DNA of 64,000 bases from Micromonospora sp. MW-13 (GCF_003434305.1 NZ_QKKX01000058.1:1-64000); one strand, 5' to 3'. Positions 1-9,080 are shown, counted from the first letter of the stretch. The notes: generated by a model from the letters alone, not told the origin. Numbers and translations are program-made.

Positions 1-435
1 CTAGGACCTTTCGGCGAGGATTCCGGTGGCCTGGCCGAGCTCGATGAGGTAGCCGTCGGGGTCGCGCAGGTAGCACCGGATCTCCACGCCGTGGTCCTTC
101 GGCTCGGTGAGGAACTGTCCGCCCCGCGAGCACCACAGCTCGTAGACGGCGTGCACGTCGGTCACCCGGACGTTGAGCGCGCTGTTGAGCAGGTTCGGGT
201 CCGTCGGCGCCTGGGCGAGGACGGTCGGCTTGTCGTCGGTCGGGCCGCCCTCGTCGTTGATCACGAGGTAGCTGTTGTGCAGCCGCAGGATGGCGGGCTG
301 GCGCTCGCGTACCACCGTCGCGCCGAGCACCGTCCGGTAGAACTCACGGGAGCGCTCCACGTCCCGCACGATCAACAGGTGGGTGAGCACCATGCCGTGT
401 TCCGGCTGGAAGTAGTCCGGGGCCTCGTTCGTCAC
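1..435 (-). CDS. VOC (glyoxalase/bleomycin-resistance fold) family protein
   Basis: A 144-aa protein spanning a single vicinal-oxygen-chelate domain, probably a soluble metal-dependent lyase, dioxygenase or resistance-type binding protein; the substrate cannot be read from sequence. The N-terminal strand-helix HLLIVRDVERSREFYR and the C-terminal YLRDPDGYLIELGQ, which carries the usual metal-ligand glutamate, are typical of the family. The GTG start was chosen over an in-frame ATG 51 bases upstream because a GGGAGG ribosome site lies six bases before it and the family fold begins shortly after. The gene runs off to the left of the window with a complete TAG stop at base 1, so it is whole. No operon partner is visible. 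Confidence 0.85.
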   Translation of the reverse strand: MTNEAPDYFQPEHGMVLTHLLIVRDVERSREFYRTVLGATVVRERQPAILRLHNSYLVINDEGGPTDDKPTVLAQAPTDPNLLNSALNVRVTDVHAVYELWCSRGGQFLTEPKDHGVEIRCYLRDPDGYLIELGQATGILAERS

Positions 436-545
436 TGCCGCCTCCCTCGGGATGGCCCGTCGGGTACCCGCGTGCGGCGGCGGCACACCTGCGACGCCCG
501 GTCAGGTCCGTCGCCGGACAGGTCCGGAAGGACCCGGCACGCGGC

Positions 546-761
546 ATGGCCGAGCCACCACCGGATCAGGTGTCCTGCCCGGCGGGGGTACGCAGACGGG
601 TGACGAAGGTCCGCCAGGCCGAGGGGGCGAAGGCCCGGCAGATGTTCGAGGCCGACGCCGACCTGCGGGCGTTGCAGCCGGGCGGTCCGCCGCTCGGGGC
701 CGAGATGTTCCGGCGGTTCCTGCACTGGGCACGCCGGCCGGCACCGCCCCCGACCGGCTAA
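546..761 (+). CDS. Small hypothetical protein (71 aa)
   Basis: No family recognised. Codons from about base 600 on are almost all G or C in the third position, as in real genes here, and the peptide is mildly amphipathic (ARQMFEADADLRAL) with a proline-rich end. An alternative GTG start at 600 would give a 53-aa product; neither start has a well-spaced ribosome site. It lies 60 bases upstream of a lipoprotein gene on the same strand and could be co-transcribed. Bases 436-545 hold nothing else recognisable. It may still be a chance ORF. Confidence 0.4.
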   Translation: MAEPPPDQVSCPAGVRRRVTKVRQAEGAKARQMFEADADLRALQPGGPPLGAEMFRRFLHWARRPAPPPTG

Positions 762-821
762 CATCCATCGGCCGTCCGGGGTGGACCGGGCGGCGCGGAC
801 GACCACGGGGGAAGTGGAACG

Positions 822-1469
822 GTGTTTCGACGTATCGGGGCGGCCGTGCTGGCCGTGCTCACCATCGCGACGGCGGCGGGCTGCGCCGGGGGCTCGCCGC
901 GGCCGGCCTCGGCCCGGGCCGAGGCCGGCCCCGCACCGTCGCCCTTCGTGACCGGCCCGCCGTGGTACGACGAGGTCGCCCCGGCCGAAGCGGGCGTCAC
1001 CGTCGGCGCGAGGGGCACCCCCTGCGAACTGCCGATCACGTTCTCCCTGCCGGCCCGCTGGATCGCCGAGCCGGTGGACGACGCGTCCGGGATGACGTTG
1101 GGCGGTTCCCGGCTGCGCTGCGAGGTCGACGCGAAGCCGGCCGGCAGCGTGGGCTTCCTGCGGGTCTGGGCGGTCGACGAGGCCACCGGCGACGTGCGCG
1201 CCGCGCTGGAGGAGTTCCTCGCCGAGTACGGCCGGGTCAGCGAGATCGAGTACCGGCGGGTGCGGCGCGGCCCGCTGGACCTGGTGGAGGCCACCTACCT
1301 CCAGCGCACCAGGCTGAGCGGCGGCCCGAACCGGCAGCGGGCGCTCGTGGCGCCCGCCTCCGGCGGCGGGGCGGTGCTGCTGACCTTCGGCGGAATGGAC
1401 ACCGGCGAGTTCGAGGCGATGTTCCCGGCGTACCAGCTCGCGACGGGCACCCTCCGCGCCAGCCGCTGA
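822..1469 (+). CDS. Putative secreted lipoprotein
   Basis: A 215-aa protein with an N-terminal signal (MFRRIGAAVLAVLTIATAAGC) whose TAAGC end is a lipobox, so it should be lipidated and held on the outer face of the membrane. A low-complexity Ala/Pro linker follows, then a roughly 170-residue globular domain with two cysteines (in GTPCELP and RLRCEVD) that could form a disulfide. The domain vaguely resembles small actinobacterial surface lipoproteins of unknown role; I do not recognise a specific family. The GTG start has a GGGGGAAG ribosome site. The next gene downstream is convergent. Confidence 0.8.
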   Translation: MFRRIGAAVLAVLTIATAAGCAGGSPRPASARAEAGPAPSPFVTGPPWYDEVAPAEAGVTVGARGTPCELPITFSLPARWIAEPVDDASGMTLGGSRLRCEVDAKPAGSVGFLRVWAVDEATGDVRAALEEFLAEYGRVSEIEYRRVRRGPLDLVEATYLQRTRLSGGPNRQRALVAPASGGGAVLLTFGGMDTGEFEAMFPAYQLATGTLRASR

Positions 1470-1564
1470 CCGGGCCGGGCCCGCCCGGGCTCCGGGCCAG
1501 GTCGCGGGCTCCGGGTGCGGTTGTCCGTCCCTGGCGACGACAACCGCACCCGGAGATCACCCCG

Positions 1565-2494
1565 TCAGCGGGGGGCCGGAACCGCCTCCCGGGCCAGGAC
1601 GACCGCGCCGAGCAGCGCGGCGTCGTCGGCGAAGCCGGAGAGCACCACGTCCGGCCGGTACGGCAGCACGGCGGCCAGCCGCTCGACCAGCAGGCCGCGG
1701 ATCAGCTCGCTGCCGGCCACCCCGCCGACCAGCACCACCCGCTGCGGGTCGAGCAGCAGGCAGCAGGTGACCAGGTGGCGGGCCAGCTCGTCGACCCGGC
1801 CGGTCAGCGCGTCCCGGGCCGGGCCGGGCCGCTCGGCGGCGGCGGCCAGCCCGGCCGCCGCCCCCGGCACGCCGAGGTCGTCGGCGAGCCGGTCCAGCGC
1901 CCGGCCGGAGAAGTCCAGCTCCAGCATGGTGCCGGGCCACGGGCCGCCGGCCACGGCGTACCCGATCTCGCCGGCCGCGCCGTGGTGCCCGGCCAGCACC
2001 GACCCACGCACGGTGAGCGCCGCCGCGACCCCGGTGCCGAGGCCGACCACCAGGCCGGGGTCGGCGTCGCGGAGCGCGCCGAAGCGCAGCTCGGCCAGGG
2101 CGGCGGCGTTCAGGTCGTTGTCGACCGCCACCGCCGGCACGCCGAACCGGTCGCGGACCGCGTCGGCCAGCCGGAGCCGGTCCCAGCCGGGCACGTTCGG
2201 GGCCAGGTCGATGCCGTCGGGCCGGACCACCCCGGGCGAGGCGATCCCGGCCGCCGCGAGCGGGCCGCCGACCTCCCCCACCAGCTTCGCGGCCAGGTCC
2301 AGCGCCCGGTCCAGGGCCTGCGGGGCACCCCGTTCGGCGTGCGTCGGCACGCGCTCGCTGGCCAGCAGCCGGCCCTCGCCGTCAGCCACCCCGACGGCCA
2401 TCTTGGTGCCGCCGAAGTCGATGCCGAGCAGCACGGGCGTGTCACCGGCCGCCGGCGCGGGCTGAGCAGCCCGACCGGCCACCCGCACGCTCAC
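1565..2494 (-). CDS. ROK family sugar kinase (glucokinase/N-acetylhexosamine kinase type)
   Basis: A 309-aa protein, the usual ROK kinase length. It would phosphorylate a hexose or N-acetylhexosamine with ATP in the cytoplasm. The phosphate-binding LLGIDFGGTK lies near residue 20, the catalytic aspartate in AVDNDLNAAA, the second nucleotide loop in GLGTGVAAAL, and the metal/sugar-contacting GAAGEIGY after it. The CxCGxxGCxE zinc motif that normally follows is absent, replaced by a stretch with no cysteines. The GTG start has GGAAGGA seven bases upstream. There is no N-terminal HTH, so it is a kinase rather than a repressor. It lies downstream of the lyase operon and may be its last member, though a 127-base gap intervenes. 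Confidence 0.85.
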   Translation of the reverse strand: MSVRVAGRAAQPAPAAGDTPVLLGIDFGGTKMAVGVADGEGRLLASERVPTHAERGAPQALDRALDLAAKLVGEVGGPLAAAGIASPGVVRPDGIDLAPNVPGWDRLRLADAVRDRFGVPAVAVDNDLNAAALAELRFGALRDADPGLVVGLGTGVAAALTVRGSVLAGHHGAAGEIGYAVAGGPWPGTMLELDFSGRALDRLADDLGVPGAAAGLAAAAERPGPARDALTGRVDELARHLVTCCLLLDPQRVVLVGGVAGSELIRGLLVERLAAVLPYRPDVVLSGFADDAALLGAVVLAREAVPAPR

Positions 2495-2621
2495 CGTGCG
2501 GTCCTTCCGTCCGCGACCGCGGGGCCCGCCTGCGCCGCGCCCGGCCACCGGCCCAGGCCGCGCCGCGCACTCCCCGCGCACACCGGGCCGCCCCTTCGAC
2601 GTGCCCCGCGAAGGCCCCCGC

Positions 2622-4079
2622 TCATCGGCCCGCTCGCTCGGCGGCCACGGCGTCCAGCGCCTCGTCGGCCCGGGCCAGCCGGTCCCGCACGGCGGCCAGC
2701 CGGCCGGCCACGGTGTCGAAGGTGTCGCGCAGCACGGTCACCTGGGCCCGGACGGCGTACGCGCCGGGCCCGTCGACCTGGGCCCGGTCGAGCACCAGCT
2801 CGGGGCGGACGGCGGCGGCGATCAGGTCGCCGATCGCGTCGTCGTCGAGCCGGTCGGTGATCTGGTCGGCCGCCGCCCGGACGCCCTCGGGGGTCCAGGT
2901 GTCCGGCGCACCGCCCCGGACCAGCCGGCCGACCACCGAGTGGGCGGCCCGGAACGGCACCCCGTGCCGGGTCAGCGCGTCCGCGGCGGCGGTGGTGGTG
3001 GCACCGGAGGCGACGATCTCCTCCCGGGACGGCGGCTCCAGCGGCTCGATCTCGGCGAGGAAGCCGCCGAGCAGGGCGAAGAACCGGTCGGTGCGGTCGT
3101 TGCTGTCCCAGAGCCGCACCTGCACGTCGGTGGTGGCGTTGTTGGAGTCCTCCCACCAGGCCGCGCCCACGTTGTTGAGCACGCTGGCGGCGTCGGCGGC
3201 GGTGGCCCCGGCCATCGAGACCAGGTGCTCCAGCACCACCGGGTTGCGCTTCTGCGGCATGATGCTGCTGCCCTGGGTGAAGTCGCCGGGGGTGGTCACC
3301 CAGCGCCAGGTCAGCCAGTCCATCAGGGTGCGGGCCAGCCGGGCCCCGGTGGCCAGGGCCTGCGCGTTGAGGGTGCCGACCCGGACCAGGTGGTCGGCGC
3401 CGGCCACCGCCTCGTACGAGTTGGTGACCAGGCCATCGAAGCCGAGCAGCTCGGCCACCCGGGCCGGGGCGATGTCCAGGTCGGTGCCGGCGAACGCGCA
3501 CGAGCCCAGCGGCGAGGTGTTGAGCTGGTCGATCAGGTCGGCGTACGCGACGGCCTCGCCGGCCAGGGCCTCGGCGTACCCGGCTAGGGCGTGGCCGATG
3601 GTGGTCGGCTGGGCCGGGCGGCGGTGGGTGTAGCCGGTGATGACCACGTCGGCGTACCGGTCGGCGGAGTCCAGGGCGGTGGCCCCGGCCGCGAGCACCC
3701 GGTCGAGCACCCCGAGGAGTTGGTCGCGCAGCAGCATCCGGAACACCCCGGCGTCGAGGTCGTTGCGGCTGCGCGCCATCTGCACGTCCAGCTCGGAGGT
3801 GGGGAGGCCGCACGCCGCCGCGAGCCGCTTCTCCATCAGGTAGTAGGTGTCCTCGAAGCTGCCGTCGAAGGCGGGCGCGGGGCCGGTGTCGGCGCGCAGC
3901 TCCGCCAGCCCGCGCAGCAGCCGGGCACCCCGCTCGGCGGGAATCAGCCCCTGCTCGGTCAGCATGACCACGTGCGCCTGGCTGGCCCGCACCATGGCCG
4001 GGAAGAGGTACCCGACGTGGTGGTCGTATGTCGGCCGCAGGTGGTGCCGCTGGTAGGTGGTCAGCGCGGGTGTGCTCAT
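2622..4079 (-). CDS. Argininosuccinate-lyase-like C-N lyase (fumarase/aspartase superfamily)
   Basis: A 485-aa enzyme expected to eliminate an amine from an aspartate- or succinate-type adduct. The superfamily signature GSSIMPQKRNP is at about residues 270-280, carrying the catalytic serine loop; the ASL-type SRNDL block is near 104 and the TH...AQP block near 151. Several positions differ from canonical ArgH (MARSRNDLDAG for TGRSRNDQ, THRRPAQP for THLQxAQP). It sits in a transport and catabolic operon with no arginine biosynthesis genes. I therefore infer a substrate other than argininosuccinate, for example an N-substituted aspartate, as in EDDS lyase of the same family. The ATG start is clear, with a purine-rich GGAAGGAAG 14-15 bases upstream, unusually distant. 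Confidence 0.85.
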   Translation of the reverse strand: MSTPALTTYQRHHLRPTYDHHVGYLFPAMVRASQAHVVMLTEQGLIPAERGARLLRGLAELRADTGPAPAFDGSFEDTYYLMEKRLAAACGLPTSELDVQMARSRNDLDAGVFRMLLRDQLLGVLDRVLAAGATALDSADRYADVVITGYTHRRPAQPTTIGHALAGYAEALAGEAVAYADLIDQLNTSPLGSCAFAGTDLDIAPARVAELLGFDGLVTNSYEAVAGADHLVRVGTLNAQALATGARLARTLMDWLTWRWVTTPGDFTQGSSIMPQKRNPVVLEHLVSMAGATAADAASVLNNVGAAWWEDSNNATTDVQVRLWDSNDRTDRFFALLGGFLAEIEPLEPPSREEIVASGATTTAAADALTRHGVPFRAAHSVVGRLVRGGAPDTWTPEGVRAAADQITDRLDDDAIGDLIAAAVRPELVLDRAQVDGPGAYAVRAQVTVLRDTFDTVAGRLAAVRDRLARADEALDAVAAERAGR

Positions 4080-4103
4080 CAGGAGTCTCTGCTTCCTTCC
4101 AGG

Positions 4104-4132
4104 CCGGGCGCGACGCTGCTCGCCGCGCCCGG
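4104..4132 (-). terminator. Intra-operon hairpin between amidohydrolase and lyase genes
   Basis: A perfect 9-bp inverted repeat (CCGGGCGCG with CGCGCCCGG) around an 11-base loop, in the 65-base gap between two minus-strand genes. There is no U run, so it may be an attenuator or mRNA-stabilising stem rather than a full terminator. Confidence 0.4.
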
Positions 4133-4144
4133 ACGTCAGCCGGT

Positions 4145-5098
4145 CTACTCGTGCAGGCCGAGCAGGCGCTCGGCGTTCCCGGCGAAGATCGCGCCCAGGT
4201 GGTCGTCGGGTAGGCCCAGTTCCCGGCAGATCCGGAGCTGGTCGTCGAGGTAGCGGGTGACGTACCCGCGCGGGAACCACGACGAGTCGCTGCCGTACAC
4301 GATCCGGTGCGGGCCGATGGTCTCGTAGCAGCGCCGGAACAGCTCCTCCAGCGTGAGCTTGTACGGCATCCACCGCACCCACTGGTTCGACCCGGACGTG
4401 TCGACGTGGACGTTCGGGCAGCCCCAGGCGGCGAAGAGGAGGTCCTGCACGTGCTGGACGCCGAAGTGCGGCACCACCACGGCCAGCTCGGGGAAGCGGC
4501 GGGCCATCCGGGCCAGCTCGTCCGGGCCGCCGTACCGGCCGTGGGACAGGCCGCCGGCGCTGCCGTAGTGCCCGATGTGGATCAGCACCGGCACGCCGAG
4601 CCGCTGGGCGGTGGCCCAGAGCGGGTCCAGGTCGGCGTGGTCGAGGGGGCCGCGCAGCAGCGGGGCGAACAGCTTCAGCCCGCGCAGGCCGCGTTCGGTG
4701 ACCGCCCGGTCCAGCTCGCCGGCCGCGTCGGGGCCGTACGGGTCGTGGTGGGCGAAGCCGAGCAGCAGGTCCGGGTGCCGGTCCACGACGTCGGCGACGG
4801 TGTCGTTGCCGCCGCCGGTGACGAAGACCGCCCGGCGGACGTTCACCCGGCGCAGCTCGTCGGCCCACCGGTCCGCCTCGTCCTGCCAGCGCTCGGCCGG
4901 CGGCTCCGGGTCGGGGAAGGCCCACGCCTGCCGCCACTGCCGGGCGTACGGGGCGGAACCGGCGGCCCGGACGGCCCGCTCGTGCTCCCCGCCGGGGTGC
5001 ATCCCGGCGGCGTGCTCGCACGCCTGGATCGTCGGGTCGGTGCCGATGCGGAAGTGCAGGTGGAAGTCGACGATGTCGAGTCCCCGGTCGACGATCAT
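4145..5098 (-). CDS. Metal-dependent amidohydrolase (Amidohydrolase_2 family)
   Basis: A 317-aa TIM-barrel hydrolase or decarboxylase. The N-terminal metal motif is DFHLH near residue 13; later metal and acid residues are seen in VLIHIGHYG, VVVPHFG and the terminal IVYGSDSSW, whose aspartate is the usual catalytic residue. Members hydrolyse lactones or amides or decarboxylate aromatic acids; which applies here is not shown. The ATG start overlaps the stop of the upstream creatininase-family gene by ATGA and has GGGAGAA upstream, so the two are translationally coupled. It belongs to the import and catabolism operon and likely processes the imported compound or the product of its neighbours. 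Confidence 0.85.
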   Translation of the reverse strand: MIVDRGLDIVDFHLHFRIGTDPTIQACEHAAGMHPGGEHERAVRAAGSAPYARQWRQAWAFPDPEPPAERWQDEADRWADELRRVNVRRAVFVTGGGNDTVADVVDRHPDLLLGFAHHDPYGPDAAGELDRAVTERGLRGLKLFAPLLRGPLDHADLDPLWATAQRLGVPVLIHIGHYGSAGGLSHGRYGGPDELARMARRFPELAVVVPHFGVQHVQDLLFAAWGCPNVHVDTSGSNQWVRWMPYKLTLEELFRRCYETIGPHRIVYGSDSSWFPRGYVTRYLDDQLRICRELGLPDDHLGAIFAGNAERLLGLHE

Positions 5099-6093
5099 GA
5101 TTCTCCCTCGGACGGCAGCGGGTCGGCGGTGGGCGGGGCGGGCGGCGGGGCGGCCACCCAGGCGGCCACCACCTCGCGCAGCCGCGTCCCGGCCAGCTCC
5201 CGCACCCGCCGGCCGGCGGGCTCGCCGGCCAGCGAGATGTGCCCGGACCAGCCCTGCCACGGGTCGGGCCGGGACTCCACCAGCACGTACGGGTGGGTCA
5301 CCGGCAGCTTCGGCCTCGGCGGCAGGTCGTCGACCGCGTCGAGCCGGACCGCGCCCGGGTCGAAGCCGAGCACCCCGGAGGTCTCGTACGCCCCGCCGTG
5401 CCCGCGCGAGGTCAGCGGGCCGTACAGCTCGGTGGTCTCGGCGGGGGTGACGAGCTGGAACCAGTTGACCAGCAGCAGGCTGGCGGTGCGCCGCCCGGAG
5501 ACCCACTCCATCGCGGCCCGGACGGTGGACATGTTGGCGTCGTGCCCGTTGACGATGAGCAGCCGGGGGAAGCCGGCCGCGACGATGCCCTCGATCACGT
5601 CGGCCAGGTAGCCGACCGCGATCTCGGGCCGGATCGCCACGGTGCCGGGCCACGGCCGGGTCTGGCCGGGGCAGGCGGCGTACGGCACGGCGGGGAAGAG
5701 CACCCCGCGCGGGCCCGCCGGGGTCGCGGCCTCGTCCGGGGTCCCGCCGCCGGACGAGGCCGCGTCGACTCCGGCCGTCGGGGCGAGGCCGCCCCCGACC
5801 GGCCAGGCCGCGCCGGGGCCCGCCGCGCCCCCGCCGGGCCGGGCGGGCCCGGTCGCGGCGGAACTGGTCGCGCTCTCGGCGGCGAAGCCCTCGGCGAGGA
5901 TCAGGTCGGTGCCCAGCGGCAGGTGCGGGCCGTGCCACTCGACCGCGCCGACCGGCAGCACCGCGAAGTCCGCCGCCCCGGCGACCGCCGCCAACTCCCC
6001 GCCGGGGACCCGGGCGACCGGGACCAGCCCGCCGTGGGCGAGCCAGGCGGCCACGTGGTCGCCGTCGGGGGTCACGCCCGTCACGCCGTCCAC
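5095..6093 (-). CDS. Creatininase family amidohydrolase
   Basis: A 332-aa member of the creatininase/formamide-hydrolase family, which open cyclic or linear amides with two metal ions. The metal-binding blocks are all present: GAVEWHGPHLPLGTD near residue 42, LIVNGHDAN, and HGGAYETS. A stretch of about 60 Gly/Ala/Pro-rich residues is inserted just after the first block (GPARPGGGAAGPG and onward), which is unusual and probably a surface loop. The GTG at 6093 was chosen for its GGGAGG site seven bases upstream; it overlaps the end of the permease gene by 13 bases. The role in the operon is inferred to be hydrolysis of an amide in the imported substrate. Confidence 0.85.
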   Translation of the reverse strand: MDGVTGVTPDGDHVAAWLAHGGLVPVARVPGGELAAVAGAADFAVLPVGAVEWHGPHLPLGTDLILAEGFAAESATSSAATGPARPGGGAAGPGAAWPVGGGLAPTAGVDAASSGGGTPDEAATPAGPRGVLFPAVPYAACPGQTRPWPGTVAIRPEIAVGYLADVIEGIVAAGFPRLLIVNGHDANMSTVRAAMEWVSGRRTASLLLVNWFQLVTPAETTELYGPLTSRGHGGAYETSGVLGFDPGAVRLDAVDDLPPRPKLPVTHPYVLVESRPDPWQGWSGHISLAGEPAGRRVRELAGTRLREVVAAWVAAPPPAPPTADPLPSEGES

Positions 6094-7874
6094 CGCGCCG
6101 CCTCCCGGCTCGACCGCCGGCCGCCCTCCAGCCGGCCGGAGACCACCATCACCACGAAGATCAGGACCACCTGGAGCATGCCGTACGCGGCGGCGGTGCC
6201 GACCTCGAACGAGTACATCCGGTTGTTGATCTCCACCGAGATCGGCGCGGTCTGCGAGGTGTAGATGAGCACCGAGGCGACGAACTCGCCGACCCCGTGC
6301 ACGAAGGCGAGCAGCGCGCCGGCCAGCACACCCGGGAGCATCAGCCGCAGGGTGACCGTGCCGAACGCCCGCCACCAGGACGCCCCGAGGTTGCGGGCGG
6401 CCTCCTCCAGCGACGGGTCGATCTGCGCCAGGGTGGCCGAGCTGGACCGGAACACCAGCGGCAGGAACCGCACGAAGTAGGCCAGCGGCATGATCCAGAA
6501 GGTGCCGATCAGCACCTGGCCGAAGCTGAACGCGTTGCCGGTGCTGAACGCCGAGATCAGGTTGATCGCCACCACCGTGCCGGGCAGCGCCCAGGCCAGC
6601 ATGACCGCCACGTCCAGCAGCCCCCGGCCGCGGAAGTTCAGCCGGCGCACCGCGTACGCGATGAGCACGCCGACCACGACGCAGGCGACGGTCGCGATCA
6701 GGCTCATCTGGAGCGAGTTCAGGATCGGCTGGAACGCCCGGGGCTCGGAGAAGATCGTGACGAAGTTCTGCATGGTGTACTGGGCCGGGATCACCTCGGT
6801 GGTCCACGAGCCGTCCTCGGAGAACGCCACCAGGGCGATGGTCGCCACCGGGGCCAGCAGCACGGCCGTGGCCAGCAGCGACGCGGCCAGGGCGAGCCAC
6901 TTGCCGAGCGGGTTGGTGATCTCACGCCGGTGCGCGGCCACGCCCTTGGACTGGGAGCGGTAGCTGCGCCGCCCCTCGTACCAGCGCATGCCGAGCAGGA
7001 ACAGCACCGAGACGACGCCGAGCACGGAGGCGTACGTGGAGGCCATCGGCAGGTCGCCGTTGGTGCGGTTGATGTAGATCTGCATGGTCATCGTCTGGTC
7101 CACCCCGAACAGCAGCGGGGCGGTGTACGACGCCAGCGAGGTCATGAACACCAGCAGCGACGCGGAGACCAGCGCCGGGGTGAGCATCGGCAGCAGCACC
7201 GTGCGCCAGACCCGGACCCGGCCGGCCCCCAGGTTGTACGCCGCCTCCTCCACCGACGGGTCCATCCCGCCGAGCGCGGCCGAGGCGGACAGGTAGAAGT
7301 ACGGGTACATGGTGAACGTGTGCACCACCAGCACCCCGGCGATGCCGCTGAACGGCAACACCGGGTTCTCCGCGCCGAAGAGCTGCTGGAGGCCGCGCGG
7401 CAGGATGCCGGTCTCGCTGTAGAGGAGCTGGAACGAGATCGCCCCGATCAGCGGCGGCAGGGCCGCCGGCACCAGGATGATCGCCTCGATCAGCTTGCGG
7501 CCGGGAAACGAGAAGCGCTTGAGCAGGAACGCCATCGCCACGCCGACGATCCCGCAGAGCAGCACGCTGGCCGCGGAGATGACCAGTGAGGTGACCAGGG
7601 AGGACCGGGCCACCCCGTCGCTGGTGAGGAAGCTGCCGTAGTTCTCCACCCCGTCCACGCCGACGCTCTCGGCGAAGGTGGCGAACATCGGCTGCACCAC
7701 GTACCCGAACAGGACCAGGGCGAGCGGGAAGACCAGCACGTACGGGAACCAGCGGGAGCCGGTGCCGCCGGCGAACCGGGCGGCGAGCCGGCGGCGCGGT
7801 CCCGGCGGCGGCGTCGGGTCCTTGGTCACCGGCGCGACGGTCGCCGGGCTGGGGGTCGCGGGAATGGTGGTCAC
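6081..7874 (-). CDS. ABC transporter permease, two fused membrane domains (FbpB/PotBC type)
   Basis: A 597-aa inner-membrane protein containing two permease halves of about six membrane segments each. Each half carries an EAA loop that contacts the ATPase: EEAAYNLGAGRVRVWRTVL in the first and EEAARNLGASWWRAFGTV in the second. Fusion of both permease domains is typical of the ferric-iron, thiamine and 2-aminoethylphosphonate group of importers rather than sugar importers. The N-terminal 45 residues are a Pro/Thr-rich cytoplasmic tail. The GTG start overlaps the ATPase stop as GTGA, so the pair is translationally coupled. Confidence 0.92.
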   Translation of the reverse strand: MTTIPATPSPATVAPVTKDPTPPPGPRRRLAARFAGGTGSRWFPYVLVFPLALVLFGYVVQPMFATFAESVGVDGVENYGSFLTSDGVARSSLVTSLVISAASVLLCGIVGVAMAFLLKRFSFPGRKLIEAIILVPAALPPLIGAISFQLLYSETGILPRGLQQLFGAENPVLPFSGIAGVLVVHTFTMYPYFYLSASAALGGMDPSVEEAAYNLGAGRVRVWRTVLLPMLTPALVSASLLVFMTSLASYTAPLLFGVDQTMTMQIYINRTNGDLPMASTYASVLGVVSVLFLLGMRWYEGRRSYRSQSKGVAAHRREITNPLGKWLALAASLLATAVLLAPVATIALVAFSEDGSWTTEVIPAQYTMQNFVTIFSEPRAFQPILNSLQMSLIATVACVVVGVLIAYAVRRLNFRGRGLLDVAVMLAWALPGTVVAINLISAFSTGNAFSFGQVLIGTFWIMPLAYFVRFLPLVFRSSSATLAQIDPSLEEAARNLGASWWRAFGTVTLRLMLPGVLAGALLAFVHGVGEFVASVLIYTSQTAPISVEINNRMYSFEVGTAAAYGMLQVVLIFVVMVVSGRLEGGRRSSREAARWTA

Positions 7875-8944
7875 GGGCGCACCACCCACATCCGCTCGCG
7901 GTTGAGCCGCAGCCCGACCTGGTCGCCGACGGTGATCCCGGCCGGCACGTCCACGGCGGCCACCTGCACCTGCTCGCCCGCGGTGTCCACCACCAGGTTG
8001 GTGGCCATGCCGGTGAACTCCAGCTCGGTGACCCGGCCGGGCAGCGCGCCGGGCTCGGTGGTGGCGGTAAGGCCGATGTGCTCGGGACGGACGGACACCA
8101 GGGCGGTCTCCCCCTGGCTCAGGCCGTGGTCGGCCGGCGCGGGGACGACGATCTCCCCGCCGCCGGGCAGCCCCACCGTGACGGTCTGCGCCGTGCCGGC
8201 GAGCACCGGCAGGGTGAGCACGTTGCTGCGGCCGATGAACCGGGCCACGAAGCTGGTGGCCGGGCGGTGGTAGATCTCCTGCGGGGCGCCGATCTGCTGC
8301 ACCCGGCCGGACTGCATGACCGCGATCCGGTCCGACATGGCCATCGCCTCGGCCTGGTCGTGGGTGACGTAGATGCCGGTGGTGCCGGCCTCCTTCTGGA
8401 TCCGGCGGATCTCCGTCCGGGTCTCCTCGCGCAGCTTGGCGTCGAGGTTGGACAGCGGCTCGTCCAGCAGCAGGGTCTTCGGCCGGATGACCAGGGCGCG
8501 GGCCAGCGCCACCCGCTGCTGCTGGCCGCCGGACAGCTCGTCGATGCGCCGGTCGCCGTACCCGCCGAGGTGCACCTGGCCGAGCGCCTCCTCGACCCGC
8601 CGCCTCGACTCGGCCCGGTTGACCTTGCGGATCTTCAGCCCGTACGCGACGTTCTGCGCGACGCTCATGTGCGGGAAGAGCGCGTAGTTCTGGAACACCA
8701 TGCCGGTGTCGCGCTTGTTCGGCGGGCGCCGGGTGACGTCCTCCGCGCCGAACCGGATCCGGCCCGAGGTCGGGAAGTAGAACCCGGCCACCATGCGCAG
8801 GGTGGTGGTCTTGCCGCAGCCGCTCGGGCCGAGCAGGGTGAAGAACTCCCCGGCGGCGATGGTGATGTCGACGTCGTCCACGGCTGCGGTGTCGCCGCCG
8901 CGCGCGAAGCGCTTGCTCACCGACTCCAGCGTGACATCGATCAT
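7871..8944 (-). CDS. ABC transporter ATP-binding protein (PotA/FbpC type)
   Basis: A 357-aa ATPase that energises the adjacent permease. Walker A is GPSGCGKTT at about residue 39, the signature is LSGGQQQR, Walker B is LLLDEPLSNLD, followed by the H-loop in YVTHDQAEA. The C-terminal third is a TOBE-type regulatory domain with VSVRPEHIGL. This architecture is shared by spermidine, iron, thiamine and phosphonate importers. The ATG start has GGAGAGGA four bases upstream. Confidence 0.95.
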   Translation of the reverse strand: MIDVTLESVSKRFARGGDTAAVDDVDITIAAGEFFTLLGPSGCGKTTTLRMVAGFYFPTSGRIRFGAEDVTRRPPNKRDTGMVFQNYALFPHMSVAQNVAYGLKIRKVNRAESRRRVEEALGQVHLGGYGDRRIDELSGGQQQRVALARALVIRPKTLLLDEPLSNLDAKLREETRTEIRRIQKEAGTTGIYVTHDQAEAMAMSDRIAVMQSGRVQQIGAPQEIYHRPATSFVARFIGRSNVLTLPVLAGTAQTVTVGLPGGGEIVVPAPADHGLSQGETALVSVRPEHIGLTATTEPGALPGRVTELEFTGMATNLVVDTAGEQVQVAAVDVPAGITVGDQVGLRLNRERMWVVRP

Positions 8945-9080
8945 GATGTCCTCTCCTTACTGCGGTACCGGACCGGGGTCGGTCGTGTGACGGGTGGGCG
9001 GGAGACCGAAGGACGGCCACCCGACGCCTCCGGCGGGGAAGGGCTCCCCGCCGCACACCGTCTTCGGGCGCCCCGCGAGC

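Noticed and set aside
452..2860. An 802-codon plus-strand open frame, and similar giant frames such as 18979-22188 (minus) and 11821-14523 (minus)
   Set aside because: They are antisense or out-of-frame shadows of clear genes in GC-saturated DNA, with arginine/proline/glycine-rich nonsense translations and no domains.
2622..4079. Naming the lyase argH of arginine biosynthesis
   Set aside because: No other arginine genes are near, and motif positions differ from ArgH; the operon is transport and catabolism.
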